Below, in pieces: positions 44,674 to 54,793 of a stretch of DNA of 64,000 nucleotides. The notes beneath the pieces are model-generated. The model did not search any database, was not told where the DNA came from, and saw only the letters and a list, made by a program, of their open reading frames with translations. Position 1 is the stretch's first letter. Every line of letters starts with the position of its first letter. This DNA comes from an uncultured Cohaesibacter sp. GTDB lineage: Bacteria; Pseudomonadota; Alphaproteobacteria; Rhizobiales; Cohaesibacteraceae. The stretch is taken from contig NZ_OY782507.1 in assembly GCF_963677725.1 (NCBI RefSeq), positions 2,790,001 through 2,854,000 on the forward strand, in the 5' to 3' direction. The position numbers and the translations under genes are program-made.

Positions 44674-46350
44674 ATGCGCCTCACTATTGCAAAGAGACTG
44701 TATCTCCTTGTCGCGGTTTTCCTCATTGGAATCTCCGTGATGGTTTTCACGCTCAATCAAAATGCAGCGTCAAACCTTTCAGACCAGAAAGCCGCAGAAC
44801 TGAAAAGTCTGGTTGATGTGGCTGTCCACGTTGCCCAATCCAAATATGATGCCTTCAAGGCAGGAGAGATGAGCGAACAGGAGGCCATGGACGCCACCAA
44901 GGCCGCCGTCAAGGCCATGCGCTATCGGGGGCAGGAATATTTCTGGATCAACGATATGAACAATGTCGTTGTGATGCACTCGGTCAAACCCAGTCTCGAC
45001 GGCAAGGATCTGACGGACCTCAAAGATGCCAATGGCGTTCGAATTTTCCCGGCCTTTGTCAAAACCGTCAAGGCAGACGGCGCTGGCTTTGTGGGCTATC
45101 TCTGGCCAAAGCCGGGCATGGAAGAGCCAGTCGACAAGCTCTCCTACGTCAAGGGCTTTGCGCCTTGGGGTTGGGTGATCGGTACGGGTGTCTATACGGA
45201 TGATCTTGAGGCCATCTTGTGGAACAACACGCAAACTGCCCTGATTGTCGGTGCAATCATCATGCTGATTGGTCTGGGTATGGCCTGGTACACGCTGCGC
45301 TCAATCCTCAAACCCATGGGATCATTGAAGCGCGCGATGCTGCGTTTGGCCAACAATGAACCAATCAAAGAAGTTCCCGCCGAAGATCGTCAAGACGAAC
45401 TTGGTGAAATGGCGCAGGCGGTGAAGACCTTCCGTGATATGAATGATGAACGCAAAAAGCTGGCAGAACAGCAGCATGTTGATCAGGCCGGTCAGGCCAA
45501 GCGCCAGGCTCAGATCGACAGCTTGATCGAGGGTTTCCGCACAGAATCCCGTCGCGAGCTTCAGACGGTTACGCAGCAGATGGATCGCCTGCGCCAAACG
45601 GCAAGCAGCCTTACCCAGTTGTCTCAATCGACCGCAGAGCGTTCTGATCAGGCGCTGGGCGCTGCATCACTGGCGTCGTCCAATGTTCAGACCGTGGCTG
45701 CGGCCAGTGAGGAATTTGTCGCTTCGATTGGTGAAATCGGCCGTCAGGTCGAACAGGCCACCAGCGCCGTCAATGATGCCATGGTGACCACGGGCGCGGC
45801 CAATGAACGTGTCGGTAGTCTGGATGCTGCCGCCCAGCAGATCGGCGATGTTGTCAACCTGATCCGGGATATCGCAGAACAGACCAACCTGCTGGCGTTG
45901 AACGCTACCATCGAAGCGGCACGCGCCGGTGAAATGGGTAAGGGCTTTGCTGTTGTTGCGGCCGAAGTGAAGGAGCTGGCCACACAGACCTCCAAGGCGA
46001 CCGAGCAGATTAGCCAACAGATCTCGACCATTCAGAGCGAGACGCATGAAGCGGTCCAGTCGATCGAGATCATTGGTACCACCATCGAAAAGGTCAATGT
46101 CTTTACCGCCTCCATTTCGGAAGCTGTCGAGCAGCAGAATCTGGCGACCAACGAAATTGCTGCGTCGATTCAGGAAGCTTCTCTGGGCACCTCTGCCGTC
46201 AGTCAGGACATTGAGGTCGTATCCGGTGCCGCGACCCAGACACGCGGCGCGGTCGAAGAAGTCAACTCCGTTTCTGCGGACGTCAATGAATGTGCCGAAG
46301 GGCTGACACGGACCGTGGACAGGTTCCTTGATCAGGTTGCCAGCGCATAG
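44674..46350 (+). CDS. Methyl-accepting chemotaxis protein with single Cache domain
   Basis: A 558-residue chemoreceptor. TM1 is at about residues 9-28, a periplasmic sCache_2-type domain at 35-185 ([17 protein letters not shown], then [14 protein letters not shown]), and TM2 near 188-212. A HAMP linker follows, and then the signalling domain, whose hairpin tip carries [19 protein letters not shown]. There is no C-terminal CheR-tethering pentapeptide. The ligand is unknown; sCache_2 domains often bind small organic acids. No other chemotaxis genes are nearby, so it is an orphan receptor. A strong terminator follows. Confidence 0.95.
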   Translation: MRLTIAKRLYLLVAVFLIGISVMVFTLNQNAASNLSDQKAAELKSLVDVAVHVAQSKYDAFKAGEMSEQEAMDATKAAVKAMRYRGQEYFWINDMNNVVVMHSVKPSLDGKDLTDLKDANGVRIFPAFVKTVKADGAGFVGYLWPKPGMEEPVDKLSYVKGFAPWGWVIGTGVYTDDLEAILWNNTQTALIVGAIIMLIGLGMAWYTLRSILKPMGSLKRAMLRLANNEPIKEVPAEDRQDELGEMAQAVKTFRDMNDERKKLAEQQHVDQAGQAKRQAQIDSLIEGFRTESRRELQTVTQQMDRLRQTASSLTQLSQSTAERSDQALGAASLASSNVQTVAAASEEFVASIGEIGRQVEQATSAVNDAMVTTGAANERVGSLDAAAQQIGDVVNLIRDIAEQTNLLALNATIEAARAGEMGKGFAVVAAEVKELATQTSKATEQISQQISTIQSETHEAVQSIEIIGTTIEKVNVFTASISEAVEQQNLATNEIAASIQEASLGTSAVSQDIEVVSGAATQTRGAVEEVNSVSADVNECAEGLTRTVDRFLDQVASA

Positions 46351-46375
46351 GCTGCTATAAAGACGTATAAATAAG

Positions 46376-46405
46376 AAAGGGCGGGCTGGATCCCGCCCTT
46401 TTTTT
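46376..46405 (+). terminator. Rho-independent terminator after the chemoreceptor gene
   Basis: AAAGGGCGGG (46376-46385) and CCCGCCCTTT (46392-46401) form a 10-bp stem followed by T7. The remaining noncoding stretch to 46901 shows nothing definite. Confidence 0.92.
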
Positions 46406-46901
46406 GCCAGATTGACGAATGGACTGTCCGGGCAGTTGCAGCTGATCCCGATTTTGATTTTCAAAGGTCCCTTGCGCGCCAATTTCCATGCATTTTCTTT
46501 TGCAGGGTGCTTTCTATCGGTGAGGCAATGTGAGCGTGTTTGCAAAAGGAACAAATAACCGGTTCACGCGGATTTGGTCTTGACTTGATCGGCCAGTTGC
46601 AGCAAAACCCATAAACGATCCGAGAGGGTTGCGCATTATGCGCCAAAACTGGATTTGAGCATGCCATTTGTTGCCAAAACAAAGATGATGAAGAGCAAAA
46701 CTGCTGGTTCCATGACCGGCGCTTTCGTCATTGCTGCGCTCATTCCGACTACATTCAAGACTACCACCAAGATTTGAAGCCTCTCTCGCTCCCTGACTGC
46801 TTCCCCCAGGGCTGTGAGGGGAGCAGGGCCGCCTGTCAAAGCCACAGTGAGCATGACGGCGGACAAACTTGGGGGAGCGCTGGATCAGGAGATCAAGACA
46901 A

Positions 46902-47939
46902 ATGGGTTATAAAGTTGCAGTCGTAGGCGCCACGGGTAATGTTGGCCGTGAGATGCTCGACATTCTCTCTGAGCGCGGATTCCCGGCGGATAAAGTGGTC
47001 GCGCTGGCCTCCAGCCGCTCCAAGGGCAAGGAAGTGTCCTTTGGTGACAAGGTGCTGAAATGTCAGGTGCTCGATCATTATGATTTTTCCGATACCGATT
47101 TCTGCCTGATGTCGGCAGGTGGCTCGCTGTCGAAAGAATGGGCGCCAAAGATTGCCGCAAAGGGCTGCATTGTCATCGATAACAGCTCCCAGTGGCGTTA
47201 CGACGAGCGCATTCCGCTGATCGTGCCGGAAGTCAATGCCCATGTGCTGGAAAGCTGGATTGCTGACGAGAAGCGCGTCAATATCATTGCCAACCCGAAC
47301 TGCTCCACCGCCCAGTTGCTGGTGGCCCTCAAGCCCCTGCATGACAAGGCCACCATCAAGCGTGCGGTTGTTGCCACCTACCAGTCCGTTTCCGGTGCTG
47401 GCAAGGAAGCCATGGATGAGCTGTTCACCCAGACCCGTGCGGTCTTTGTGTCTGATCCGATCGAGCCAAAGAAATTCACCAAGCGGATGGCCTTCAACGT
47501 GATTCCGCATATTGATGTTTTCATGGATGATGGCTCCACCAAGGAAGAGTGGAAGGTGGTTGCCGAAACCAAGAAGATGCTCGATCCGAATATCAAGGTC
47601 ACCTGCACGGCCGTGCGCGTGCCGGTTTTCGTCTCCCATGCGGAAGCGGTGAATCTGGAATTCGAACACCCGATCTCTGCCGATGAAGCCCGCTCCATTC
47701 TGCGCGAAGCACCGGGTTGTCTGGTGATCGACAAGCGTGAAGATGGTGGTTACATCACCCCGGTTGAAGCAACCGGTGAAGATGCGACCTATATTTCCCG
47801 TATCCGTGAAGATCCTACCGTCGAGAATGGCCTCAATATCTGGGTGGTCTCGGACAACCTGCGCAAGGGCGCTGCTTTGAATACGGTTCAGATCGCCGAA
47901 ACCCTTGTCAACAAAGGTCTTGTGAAGCCGCGCGGCTGA
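46902..47939 (+). CDS. asd: Aspartate-semialdehyde dehydrogenase
   Basis: NADPH-dependent reduction of aspartyl phosphate, at the branch to lysine/peptidoglycan, threonine and methionine. The 345-residue protein has the dinucleotide motif GATGNVG (residues 9-15), SAGGSLS (71-77) and the catalytic Cys134 in ANPNCSTAQ. The substrate Arg/His segment VRVPVFVSHAEAVN is later. I use ATG 46902, with AGGAG ten bases upstream; an in-frame start at 46869 adds 11 unconserved residues. It is monocistronic with a terminator. Confidence 0.97.
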   Translation: MGYKVAVVGATGNVGREMLDILSERGFPADKVVALASSRSKGKEVSFGDKVLKCQVLDHYDFSDTDFCLMSAGGSLSKEWAPKIAAKGCIVIDNSSQWRYDERIPLIVPEVNAHVLESWIADEKRVNIIANPNCSTAQLLVALKPLHDKATIKRAVVATYQSVSGAGKEAMDELFTQTRAVFVSDPIEPKKFTKRMAFNVIPHIDVFMDDGSTKEEWKVVAETKKMLDPNIKVTCTAVRVPVFVSHAEAVNLEFEHPISADEARSILREAPGCLVIDKREDGGYITPVEATGEDATYISRIREDPTVENGLNIWVVSDNLRKGAALNTVQIAETLVNKGLVKPRG

Positions 47940-47961
47940 TCTTGCCGGTTACTGTGAATTG

Positions 47962-47997
47962 AAAAGCCGGTCTGCCTGATGGCAGGCTGGCTTTTTT
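47962..47997 (+). terminator. Terminator after asd
   Basis: AAAAGCCGG-TCTGCC and GGCAG-GCTGGCTTTTTT form an imperfect stem ending in T6. Confidence 0.75.
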
Positions 47998-48027
47998 GTG
48001 GCTTCGGATCCGTCGGGCCTTGCATGA

Positions 48028-48064
48028 AAAAAGCCCGCCAATTGGTGTGTTTGGCAGGCTTTTT
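48028..48064 (-). terminator. Terminator after the carbonic anhydrase gene
   Basis: AAAAGCCCGCCAA and TTGGCAGGCTTTT form an imperfect stem (one internal mismatch) with a ~9-base loop. On the minus strand T6 follows. Confidence 0.75.
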
Positions 48065-48082
48065 GTTAAGGCTTTGTCTCGA

Positions 48083-48733
48083 TCAGACGCCCGTCACCGT
48101 CTTGAACGAGCGATCATCGCGATCATAATATTCCAGGTGGCCTTCGCGAATGTCGAACCAGGCGCCATGCAGATCGAGAGTGCCGAGCACCACTGCTTCG
48201 CGCACAAAGCCATAGCTCATCAGATTTTCGATCGACTTCATAATCGAGCTGCGCTCAAGCAAACCTTGATGGTCGAGTTCAGGGCGGTTGAGACCCGAAA
48301 GGCGTTCTGGCTTGTCGGCAGGGGCCAGCTGGGCTGACCATTGGCCGATATAATTGCCTTCGGAGAGTGGTTCCATATCTTCCGAAATATAGGCGGCGAC
48401 ACCACCGCAGCGGCCATGACCCATAATGACGATATGCTTGACTTTCAGTGCTTTGACGGCAAATTCCAGCGCGGCTGCCGTGCCATGCAGGCCCTCCATT
48501 TGCTCATTCTGGGCTGGAACGATGTTGGCCACGTTGCGCACAACAAACATTTCACCCGGACCGGCATTGAAGATGTCCGATGGAGTCGCGCGGCTGTCGC
48601 AGCAACCGATCAGCATGATTTCCGGATTTTGCCCCTCGTCATGCAGTTCCTCGTAGCGCTCGCTGTCGCTTTTGAATTTTCCGCTCTTGAAGGCAGCATA
48701 CCCTTCGAGCAGTCTTTCTGGTAAATGGGCCAT
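48083..48733 (-). CDS. Beta-class carbonic anhydrase
   Basis: Zinc enzyme interconverting carbon dioxide and bicarbonate, supplying bicarbonate for carboxylases. The 216-residue protein has the beta-CA motif CxDSR at Cys44-Arg48 (Asp46-Arg48 dyad) and HGRC at His106-Cys109, giving zinc ligands Cys44, His106 and Cys109. Length is normal. It is convergent with asd; each has its own terminator. Confidence 0.96.
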   Translation of the reverse strand: MAHLPERLLEGYAAFKSGKFKSDSERYEELHDEGQNPEIMLIGCCDSRATPSDIFNAGPGEMFVVRNVANIVPAQNEQMEGLHGTAAALEFAVKALKVKHIVIMGHGRCGGVAAYISEDMEPLSEGNYIGQWSAQLAPADKPERLSGLNRPELDHQGLLERSSIMKSIENLMSYGFVREAVVLGTLDLHGAWFDIREGHLEYYDRDDRSFKTVTGV

Positions 48734-48869
48734 ATTTTTTCACTTCATTCTTGTTTTTATGGGACGCAACTCTCTTCCACCTGCATCTTGTGCCAAAGGA
48801 CTGTCAAATCAAGAGGCGGTGACGGATTTTTGGAAAGATCCATGCGCGCGCCTGTCTTGATGCCGGATG

Positions 48870-49829
48870 TCAGCCTTGGTTGGTCAGGCTTGCCAGCTTG
48901 TCGAGATCGACGTTCGAGCCGCACAATATGACGCCCACCCGTTCGTCTTTTTCCGGTTTGTAAGCGCCAGACAGGAGAGCGGCAAAGGCGGCGGATCCTC
49001 CGGCTTCAGAGGCCAGATGATTGCGGGTCCAGAGGGTTTTTTGAGCGTCGAGAATGGCGTCATCCTCAAGGCGCAGCACATGGTCGACCTTTTCCCTGGC
49101 GATCTGATAGACCATGTCGCCGGTGCGTTTGGCTCCAAGGCTGTCGGCGGCAATGCCGGAGACCGGTACATCGAGCGGACCGCCCTGTTCAAGCGCATGG
49201 GCAAGGGCTGCTGCCTGTTCTGGCTCTACGCCAACCACTTTCACGCGCTTGTCAAACCAGCTGGCAATGCCGGAAATCAAGCCGCCGCCACCAACGGCGA
49301 CAAGCAAGGTGTCGGGCATATCCAATCCCAGCTGTTCTTCCAGTTCAAGGCCCAGTGTGCCCTGACCGCAAATGGTGTGAAAGCCGTCATAGGCATGCAG
49401 TCCTATGGCCCCGGTCTCGGCCTGATAGGCGCTGCATCGCTCAAGAGCATCAGCATAGCGTTCGCCCTCGACGACTATTTCTGCGCCATAGGAGCGGATG
49501 CGGTCGATTTTGGCCGGGCTGGCAATGTCGGGCACAAAAATACGCGCCTTGATGCCGAGCTTGCGTGCCGCATAGGCAACCGCTGCTCCATGATTGCCAC
49601 CGGAGGCGGCGGCAACGCCGGCATCTGGCACATCGCGGCATAAGAGATTGTAAAAGGCGCCGCGCGGTTTGAAGGAACCGGCATGCTGAAGCAATTCAAG
49701 CTTTAAGGTAATCGGCGCCTTGAGGCCAAGCTCAGCGCCATTGATGGTGAATGTCGGGGTCTTGCGGATATGGGACGCGATCAGACTGTAAGCGTGGCGA
49801 ATGTCATCGGAAGAAGGAAACGACGTCAT
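48870..49829 (-). CDS. Threonine/serine dehydratase, PLP fold type II
   Basis: A 319-residue PLP enzyme of the serine/threonine dehydratase and serine racemase group. The Schiff-base Lys54 is in HAGSFKPRGAF. The phosphate-binding glycine loop SGGNHGAAVAYAA is near residues 78-90, with VAVGGGGLISGI later. It lacks the C-terminal regulatory ACT domain of IlvA, so it is probably catabolic rather than part of isoleucine synthesis; racemase or hydroxyaspartate dehydratase activity is also possible. It lies 56 bases upstream of nothing co-directional, but directly after the pyridoxal kinase gene on the same strand. Confidence 0.88.
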   Translation of the reverse strand: MTSFPSSDDIRHAYSLIASHIRKTPTFTINGAELGLKAPITLKLELLQHAGSFKPRGAFYNLLCRDVPDAGVAAASGGNHGAAVAYAARKLGIKARIFVPDIASPAKIDRIRSYGAEIVVEGERYADALERCSAYQAETGAIGLHAYDGFHTICGQGTLGLELEEQLGLDMPDTLLVAVGGGGLISGIASWFDKRVKVVGVEPEQAAALAHALEQGGPLDVPVSGIAADSLGAKRTGDMVYQIAREKVDHVLRLEDDAILDAQKTLWTRNHLASEAGGSAAFAALLSGAYKPEKDERVGVILCGSNVDLDKLASLTNQG

Positions 49830-49885
49830 GGGAACCTTTTGCTGACTGACAGGAGAGGGGGATTGAGAACGAATGGCGCTGTGGA

Positions 49886-50827
49886 TCAGTTTGGACGCAG
49901 AATTTTCCGGCGGGGGGCGGCATCGACCATGCGCAGATGGACCATCGCCATGGGATGGGTGAAGCGGTCGCCAAAGCGTGCGACCTCCAGATCGGCATAG
50001 CCGGAGCGCACCGAACGGGAGACCACTTCAAGGATACCACTCGCGGCATGTTTGAGGGCCTTATCACCGGATTGGCCGGACAGACGGTAGGCTAGAAACA
50101 GGGCGGCGACCATATCGCCTGTACCGTTGGGCGGATTGGGGATGATGGGATGTTCGGCCATCAGGGCCGTGCCGGGGCGAGCCGTTTCAGCCTGTTCATT
50201 TGATGGGGTGTTCTCGTTCGGAGTTTCGATCAAAAGATTGGCGATGGCATTGCGCATCATCGGGAAGGCGCTGGTGATCAGCGTCGTGGGGCGGCCCAAC
50301 TGATTGGCGGTTGCGATCAGCTCGGCATTGTTCTTGGCTTCTTTTTCGGTCAGCCAGTTGAATTCGAACCGGTTGGGCGTGATGATATCGGCGCGCGGGA
50401 TCAGCAGATCACGGATGGCGACGGCGATCTCTTCGGCGATATAGAGGCCATTTTCTTCACCTATCACCGGGTCGCAGACATAAAGGCTGTCCGGGTTCGC
50501 GGCCTTGAGACTGTCCACCAGTCTTGCCACCGCCTCAACCTGGGCAACCGAACCCAGATAGCCGCTGAGCAGTGCACCAAGATTGGCAAAATCGGGGTGG
50601 TGTTCGAGGTCTTCAAGGCTTTGGGCGAAGAGCTCGGCATCGATGGTATGGCGGGTCGAGGGACCATGGCCCGGATGCCAAGGCAGAATGACGGTGGGGA
50701 CTTCCCAGACAGGGAAGCCCAACCGTTCAAGGGCGAAGGAGGCGGCGCGGTTGCCGACGGCCCCAGCCATGACGTGGGAGGAGATGACGAGCACCGGTTT
50801 TGCATCCGGCTGGGTCTGAGCTGCCAT
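49886..50827 (-). CDS. pdxY: Pyridoxal kinase (PdxY-like)
   Basis: Ribokinase-fold kinase that phosphorylates pyridoxal to PLP in salvage. The 313-residue protein shows VISSHVMAGAVGNRAA near the start, VCDPVIGEENGLY, ADIITPNRFEFNWLT and the anion-hole GTGD motif in PPNGTGDMVAALFL. I choose ATG 50827 because AAGGAGG ends four bases upstream; ATG 50860 is an alternative. The next gene downstream on the same strand is a PLP-dependent dehydratase, 56 bases away, so cofactor salvage and a PLP enzyme probably share a transcript. Confidence 0.9.
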   Translation of the reverse strand: MAAQTQPDAKPVLVISSHVMAGAVGNRAASFALERLGFPVWEVPTVILPWHPGHGPSTRHTIDAELFAQSLEDLEHHPDFANLGALLSGYLGSVAQVEAVARLVDSLKAANPDSLYVCDPVIGEENGLYIAEEIAVAIRDLLIPRADIITPNRFEFNWLTEKEAKNNAELIATANQLGRPTTLITSAFPMMRNAIANLLIETPNENTPSNEQAETARPGTALMAEHPIIPNPPNGTGDMVAALFLAYRLSGQSGDKALKHAASGILEVVSRSVRSGYADLEVARFGDRFTHPMAMVHLRMVDAAPRRKILRPN

Positions 50828-50949
50828 CGGGCCTCCTTGAAGATTGCTGTTGGCTGTCATGGATATGGTTCCCTTTCGGGGCTTCTTTCAGAGGCCCCGT
50901 TCCGGTTCCGACGCTTTCATTCTGTCGCCGCTCGTCCGTCATCTGGAGG

Positions 50950-52122
50950 TCAGATGATGTTGATCTCTCTGACCGGCTTGTTAGCCAGAACCCTTTCATA
51001 GCCGAAAATGGAAAGGTCTAGCGAGCGATATTCGCCATGCAGAAACAGTTCTCCAACGGCAAACCCCGCACCGGGGGCATGTTGCAGGCCGTGGCCGGAA
51101 TAGCCAGCATTGAAATAGAAATTCTCTATCTCCGGATGGGCGCCGATCACTGCATTCTGATCGAGCGTACAGTATTCATAATGCCCGGCCCATGCATTGA
51201 CCATCTTGATGGCATCAAAACCCGGCATGCGCTCATAAAGGGTTGGCCAGATGACCTCCTCGAACAGATCATAATGGGGATCGAGATCATCATGTTCAAC
51301 GGCAGTGTCGATGTCTGCGCCGGGGCCGACGCCTGAAATATAGACGTTGCCTTCTGGTCGGACATAAACACCGGATGGGTCCACCATCAAGGGCATGCCC
51401 GGATGGGGCTTGGGATTGTCGATGACAAAGATGGTCCGCTTGCGGGCTTCGATCGGCAGGGGAATGCCCAGCATGGCGGCGACTTTGCCCGCTTGTGGGC
51501 CTGCGCAGTTGGCGACCGCCCCGCAGTCTATGCGTTCGCCAGAGGCCAGTTTGACCGAGCTGACGCGGTTGGCGTTCTTCTCAAGGCCGACCACTTCGCC
51601 CTTGATGAAATGAGCGCCTGCCGCGATGGCCCCCTTGCGCACCAGATCGAGCAGCATATGGGCATCGAACCAGCCTTCGCCGGACAGGCCATAACAGCCA
51701 GCGGCCAGATCGTCTGTGTTGAGCCAAGGGAAACGGGCTTTGAGAGCGTCGGGATCAAGGAGGATATTGTCGGCGCCATTGGCCATCTGGATGGCATGAT
51801 TGGATTGCAGGATGGGAAGGCCTGCTTTGCTCGCCAGAATCAAATACCCATCTTCGCAAAAGCCGATATCGGCCTCTGGGCCAAAGCGATCCTGCAATTG
51901 GCCAATGAAGCGGCGACCAAACAGGGACAATTGGATATTTTCCGGTGTTGAAAATTGCTGTCGGATCGAAGCCGCCGACAAGGTGGTTGAGGAATTGGCA
52001 TAGGTGGGGTCTTTTTCGACCACGACGACTGAGCCTTCAAAGCCGAGATCCTTTTTAAGGAAATAGGCAAGGCATGCGCCCATGATCGCTCCGCCGATGA
52101 TGACGAGATCTGCTTGTTTCAT
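50950..52122 (-). CDS. FAD-dependent oxidoreductase (DAO family)
   Basis: A 390-residue flavoprotein of the D-amino-acid oxidase/sarcosine oxidase family. The dinucleotide-binding segment VIIGGAIMGACLAYFL starts near residue 6, and the conserved Glu/Ser segment VEKDPTYANSSTTLSA follows. NAGYSGHGLQHAPG near the C-terminus binds the flavin. It probably oxidises a secondary amine or amino acid; the substrate is not evident. ATG 52122 is preferred to 52146. It is divergent from the CoA-ester lyase gene. Confidence 0.87.
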   Translation of the reverse strand: MKQADLVIIGGAIMGACLAYFLKKDLGFEGSVVVVEKDPTYANSSTTLSAASIRQQFSTPENIQLSLFGRRFIGQLQDRFGPEADIGFCEDGYLILASKAGLPILQSNHAIQMANGADNILLDPDALKARFPWLNTDDLAAGCYGLSGEGWFDAHMLLDLVRKGAIAAGAHFIKGEVVGLEKNANRVSSVKLASGERIDCGAVANCAGPQAGKVAAMLGIPLPIEARKRTIFVIDNPKPHPGMPLMVDPSGVYVRPEGNVYISGVGPGADIDTAVEHDDLDPHYDLFEEVIWPTLYERMPGFDAIKMVNAWAGHYEYCTLDQNAVIGAHPEIENFYFNAGYSGHGLQHAPGAGFAVGELFLHGEYRSLDLSIFGYERVLANKPVREINII

Positions 52123-52267
52123 TGTTTTCCGTTCTGAATTTTCCACTCTGGTTGGACACCATCTTCCCCGGATGGCACGATTCGCCTAAGGAAGGGGGTG
52201 GCGACCTGCATCTTTGGTGCTTATGTTGTCGCGCTTGTATAATGCCGTGATGATCGGAGAAAATTCA

Positions 52268-53161
52268 ATGTCTTTCAGACCACGTCGTACCGCCCTTTAC
52301 ATGCCCGGCTCAAATGCCCGGGCGCTTGAAAAAGCCCGTAGCCTGAATGTCGATGTGCTGCTTCTGGATCTTGAAGATTCGGTGGCGCTGGACCAGAAGG
52401 AAATGGCCCGCGATCAGGTGGTCGAAGCGGTTAAGGCCGGTGGCTTTGGGCATCGCGAAGTGGTGATCCGGATCAATGGCATGGATACCCCGTGGGGCGA
52501 AGCGGATCTCTTGGCCGCTGCAAGCGCCAATCCCGATGCGATTGCGGTGCCGAAGGTTGATTGTGCCGAAGATGTCTATGTGGTTGGTCGCAAGCTCAAT
52601 GATGCTGGCGTCGATCAGGCGGTGCGCATCTGGGCGATGATGGAAACCCCCGGCGCGATGATCCGGGCGGCTGAGATCGCAGGCGCCGTGCAGGAATATA
52701 ACGGCCGCCGTTTGTCCTGTTTTGTGTTGGGAACCAATGACTTGTCGAAAGAAACGCGAACGGCGATGGTGCCGGGGCGGGCGCCGATGATGCCATGGCT
52801 GATGCAGTGTCTGGCTGCTGCCCGGATGTCGGATCTGACGATCCTTGACGGGGTGTTCAACCAGTTCAATGATGCGGAGGGCTTTGTTGCCGAATGTGAG
52901 CAGGGCGCCCAGATGGGTATGGATGGCAAGACGATCATTCATCCCAAGCAGATTGAGGATTGCAATCGGATCTTTACGCCGAGCGACGAGGAAATTGCCA
53001 CCTGCCGCACCATCATCGATGCCTTTGACGCGCCGGAAAATCAGTCAAAGAATGTGATGACCATCAATGGCAAAATGGTTGAGCGCCTGCATGCGGACAT
53101 GGCCCGCCGGGTGGTTGAAATTGCCGACGCCATTGCGCAGAGAGATGAGCAGAAGTCATGA
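52268..53161 (+). CDS. CoA-ester lyase / malyl-CoA thioesterase-like (HpcH/HpaI, CitE family)
   Basis: A 297-residue TIM-barrel enzyme. It begins RRTALYMPGSNARALEKA. The metal and active-site region LLLDLEDSVALDQK is near residues 30-43, VVIRINGMDTPWG at about 66-78, and MMETPGA and IHPKQIE follow. Relatives act on malyl-CoA or beta-methylmalyl-CoA as lyases or (3S)-malyl-CoA thioesterases in the ethylmalonyl-CoA pathway. Mesaconyl-CoA hydratase, which makes beta-methylmalyl-CoA, is 1.6 kb downstream, which supports such a role. I start at ATG 52268, behind GGAGA. Its stop overlaps the DUF1737 start. Confidence 0.85.
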   Translation: MSFRPRRTALYMPGSNARALEKARSLNVDVLLLDLEDSVALDQKEMARDQVVEAVKAGGFGHREVVIRINGMDTPWGEADLLAAASANPDAIAVPKVDCAEDVYVVGRKLNDAGVDQAVRIWAMMETPGAMIRAAEIAGAVQEYNGRRLSCFVLGTNDLSKETRTAMVPGRAPMMPWLMQCLAAARMSDLTILDGVFNQFNDAEGFVAECEQGAQMGMDGKTIIHPKQIEDCNRIFTPSDEEIATCRTIIDAFDAPENQSKNVMTINGKMVERLHADMARRVVEIADAIAQRDEQKS

Positions 53162-53376
53162 GGGAAAGACAAAAAGTCTATCGGTTTCTCACAGCCATCG
53201 ATGATGCGGGCTTTTGCCACAAGGTCACCGAAGCTCTGTCACAGGGGTGGGAGCTTTATGGGTCTCCCAGCTATGCCTATGATGCGAAGGAAGGCATCAT
53301 GAGATGCGGACAAGCGGTCACCAAAGATGTGGAGCCGTTTGACTATAGCCGCGAGGTGAAATTGGGGGCGCTGTGA
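53158..53376 (+). CDS. DUF1737 small protein, translationally coupled
   Basis: A 72-residue protein of DUF1737 (YRFLTAIDDAGFCHKVTEAL, GWELYGSPSYAYD, CGQAVTKDVE). Its ATG overlaps the stop of the CoA-ester lyase gene (ATGA, 53158-53161), so the two are probably translationally coupled. Function is unknown; constant association with CoA-lyase and MaoC genes suggests a role in the same pathway, which is inference. Confidence 0.85.
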   Translation: MRERQKVYRFLTAIDDAGFCHKVTEALSQGWELYGSPSYAYDAKEGIMRCGQAVTKDVEPFDYSREVKLGAL

Positions 53377-53388
53377 GCGCCCCTTTTT

Positions 53389-54618
53389 CTATTTCAACCC
53401 CATGCAATTGGCGAAGAATGTCGTCGTTGAGGGCCAGTCGGAGAAGGTGCCGGTGACCCCGATGTCGTTGGCCAGCACGTCGAGCAAGTCATAGACCGCG
53501 CCTTCATTCTCGATCACGTCATTGACCGAGCGATAATACCACCCGCCGCCTTCTGTCAGATTGCCGGAACGCTCCAGCGACCATGCGATGAGTTTGAGGC
53601 CTGCGGCCTTGGCTTCCTGCGCATAGACAGACGGGACGATCTTGCCATCCTTGGCGGTGACCAACATCCAGAGCGGCGGGGCGAGGTAATTGACGCCCAT
53701 TTCTTTGAGCTCCTTCATCGAAGGCTGGAAGGTTGAGGCGTCCATGATGTCCATATCCTTGCCATAGCGGCCATCGAGCCAGACGGCCTGTTTGCCAAAG
53801 GCGGGTTCATGCTCGATCCAGTAGAGGACATCATCAAGATTGAAGCTTTGCGGCCAGACGTTGGACGGCGGGACGCCTGCCTCTTTATACTCATCGATCA
53901 GTTTTTGTGCATAGTCAGTCTGGCTCATACCATCAAAGGGCATCGGCACGGCAGGGGCCTTGAGTTCGGGGGTGAATTTCGCACCCATTGATTTGATCAG
54001 GGCAATTGAGTCCTTGTGAGTCATCAGCGTGCCCGATACATCGGCATAAAGATCGGTGCGCCATTTCGCTGTGGCGGCCATATAGCTTTCAAGGTCGGTG
54101 GCGTGTGGATTGGCGGCATCCATCTTGCCCTTTAATTGGCGAAACTGGCCCAAGGTCAGATCGGCAGTCAGGCATCGCGCGGACGCTCTTGTGCCTTCGG
54201 TTGCCGGGCTGAAAGGTTTGGCACAGGTGGCAGCGAGGGCGGTGGCAAGGATGTTGGTCGTGGTGTGGAGGTCATCTTGCGCGTGACGGCAGACCAGCTG
54301 TTTGTCCTTGGTGAAGGTGACATCGCATTCGATGATGCCTGCCCCCATGCGGGCGGCGGCCTTGTAGCTTTCGAGCGTATGTTCGGGGAATTGCAACGGC
54401 GCGCCCCGGTGGCCCATGGAAAAGAGGCGTGGGGTGAGGATCTTGCCAGCTTCGATCTCTTTGACGCAGGCGGCAAGCTTATCCTTCAGTGCGCCATCCT
54501 TCATCTGATCAACAAGGAAAAGCGGGCGCGGTCCGATGGTCGCGGCCTCAGCAAGGCTGAGCGGGGCCGAGACAAGAGCGAGAGAGAGCAGCAAAGGGCG
54601 GGTGAAACTGGAAGGCAT
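53389..54618 (-). CDS. Secreted glycerophosphodiester phosphodiesterase
   Basis: A 409-residue periplasmic GDPD-family enzyme with a signal peptide of about residues 1-25 (ending AEAA). The catalytic motif [17 protein letters not shown] is near residues 68-84, the metal-binding ECDVTFTKD follows, and a His lies in CRHAQDDL. It would release glycerol-3-phosphate from phospholipid headgroups, for phosphate or carbon salvage. It is inserted on the opposite strand between the DUF1737 and mesaconyl-CoA hydratase genes. Confidence 0.9.
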   Translation of the reverse strand: MPSSFTRPLLLSLALVSAPLSLAEAATIGPRPLFLVDQMKDGALKDKLAACVKEIEAGKILTPRLFSMGHRGAPLQFPEHTLESYKAAARMGAGIIECDVTFTKDKQLVCRHAQDDLHTTTNILATALAATCAKPFSPATEGTRASARCLTADLTLGQFRQLKGKMDAANPHATDLESYMAATAKWRTDLYADVSGTLMTHKDSIALIKSMGAKFTPELKAPAVPMPFDGMSQTDYAQKLIDEYKEAGVPPSNVWPQSFNLDDVLYWIEHEPAFGKQAVWLDGRYGKDMDIMDASTFQPSMKELKEMGVNYLAPPLWMLVTAKDGKIVPSVYAQEAKAAGLKLIAWSLERSGNLTEGGGWYYRSVNDVIENEGAVYDLLDVLANDIGVTGTFSDWPSTTTFFANCMGLK

Positions 54619-54793
54619 GGTTTCCTCAATTTTGGTGGCTCAACTATGGTGGCGAATCAATCCGCCTGTCGGCTTGGACGCGATTGTAGTGCCATAGGGC
54701 TTTATCCTAACGTTTGAATGACAGGATTGCTGCGCTGCAATATAGTTTTCCATGCGCATCGGCGCAGTTTGGTGCGCTTGAGGGAGGACAAAG

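Noticed and set aside
46636-46866. A leftward 76-codon frame with a hydrophobic C-terminal part, and an overlapping 38-codon rightward frame at 46660
   Set aside because: Neither has a clear ribosome-binding site and both overlap each other; evidence is too weak to call either a gene.
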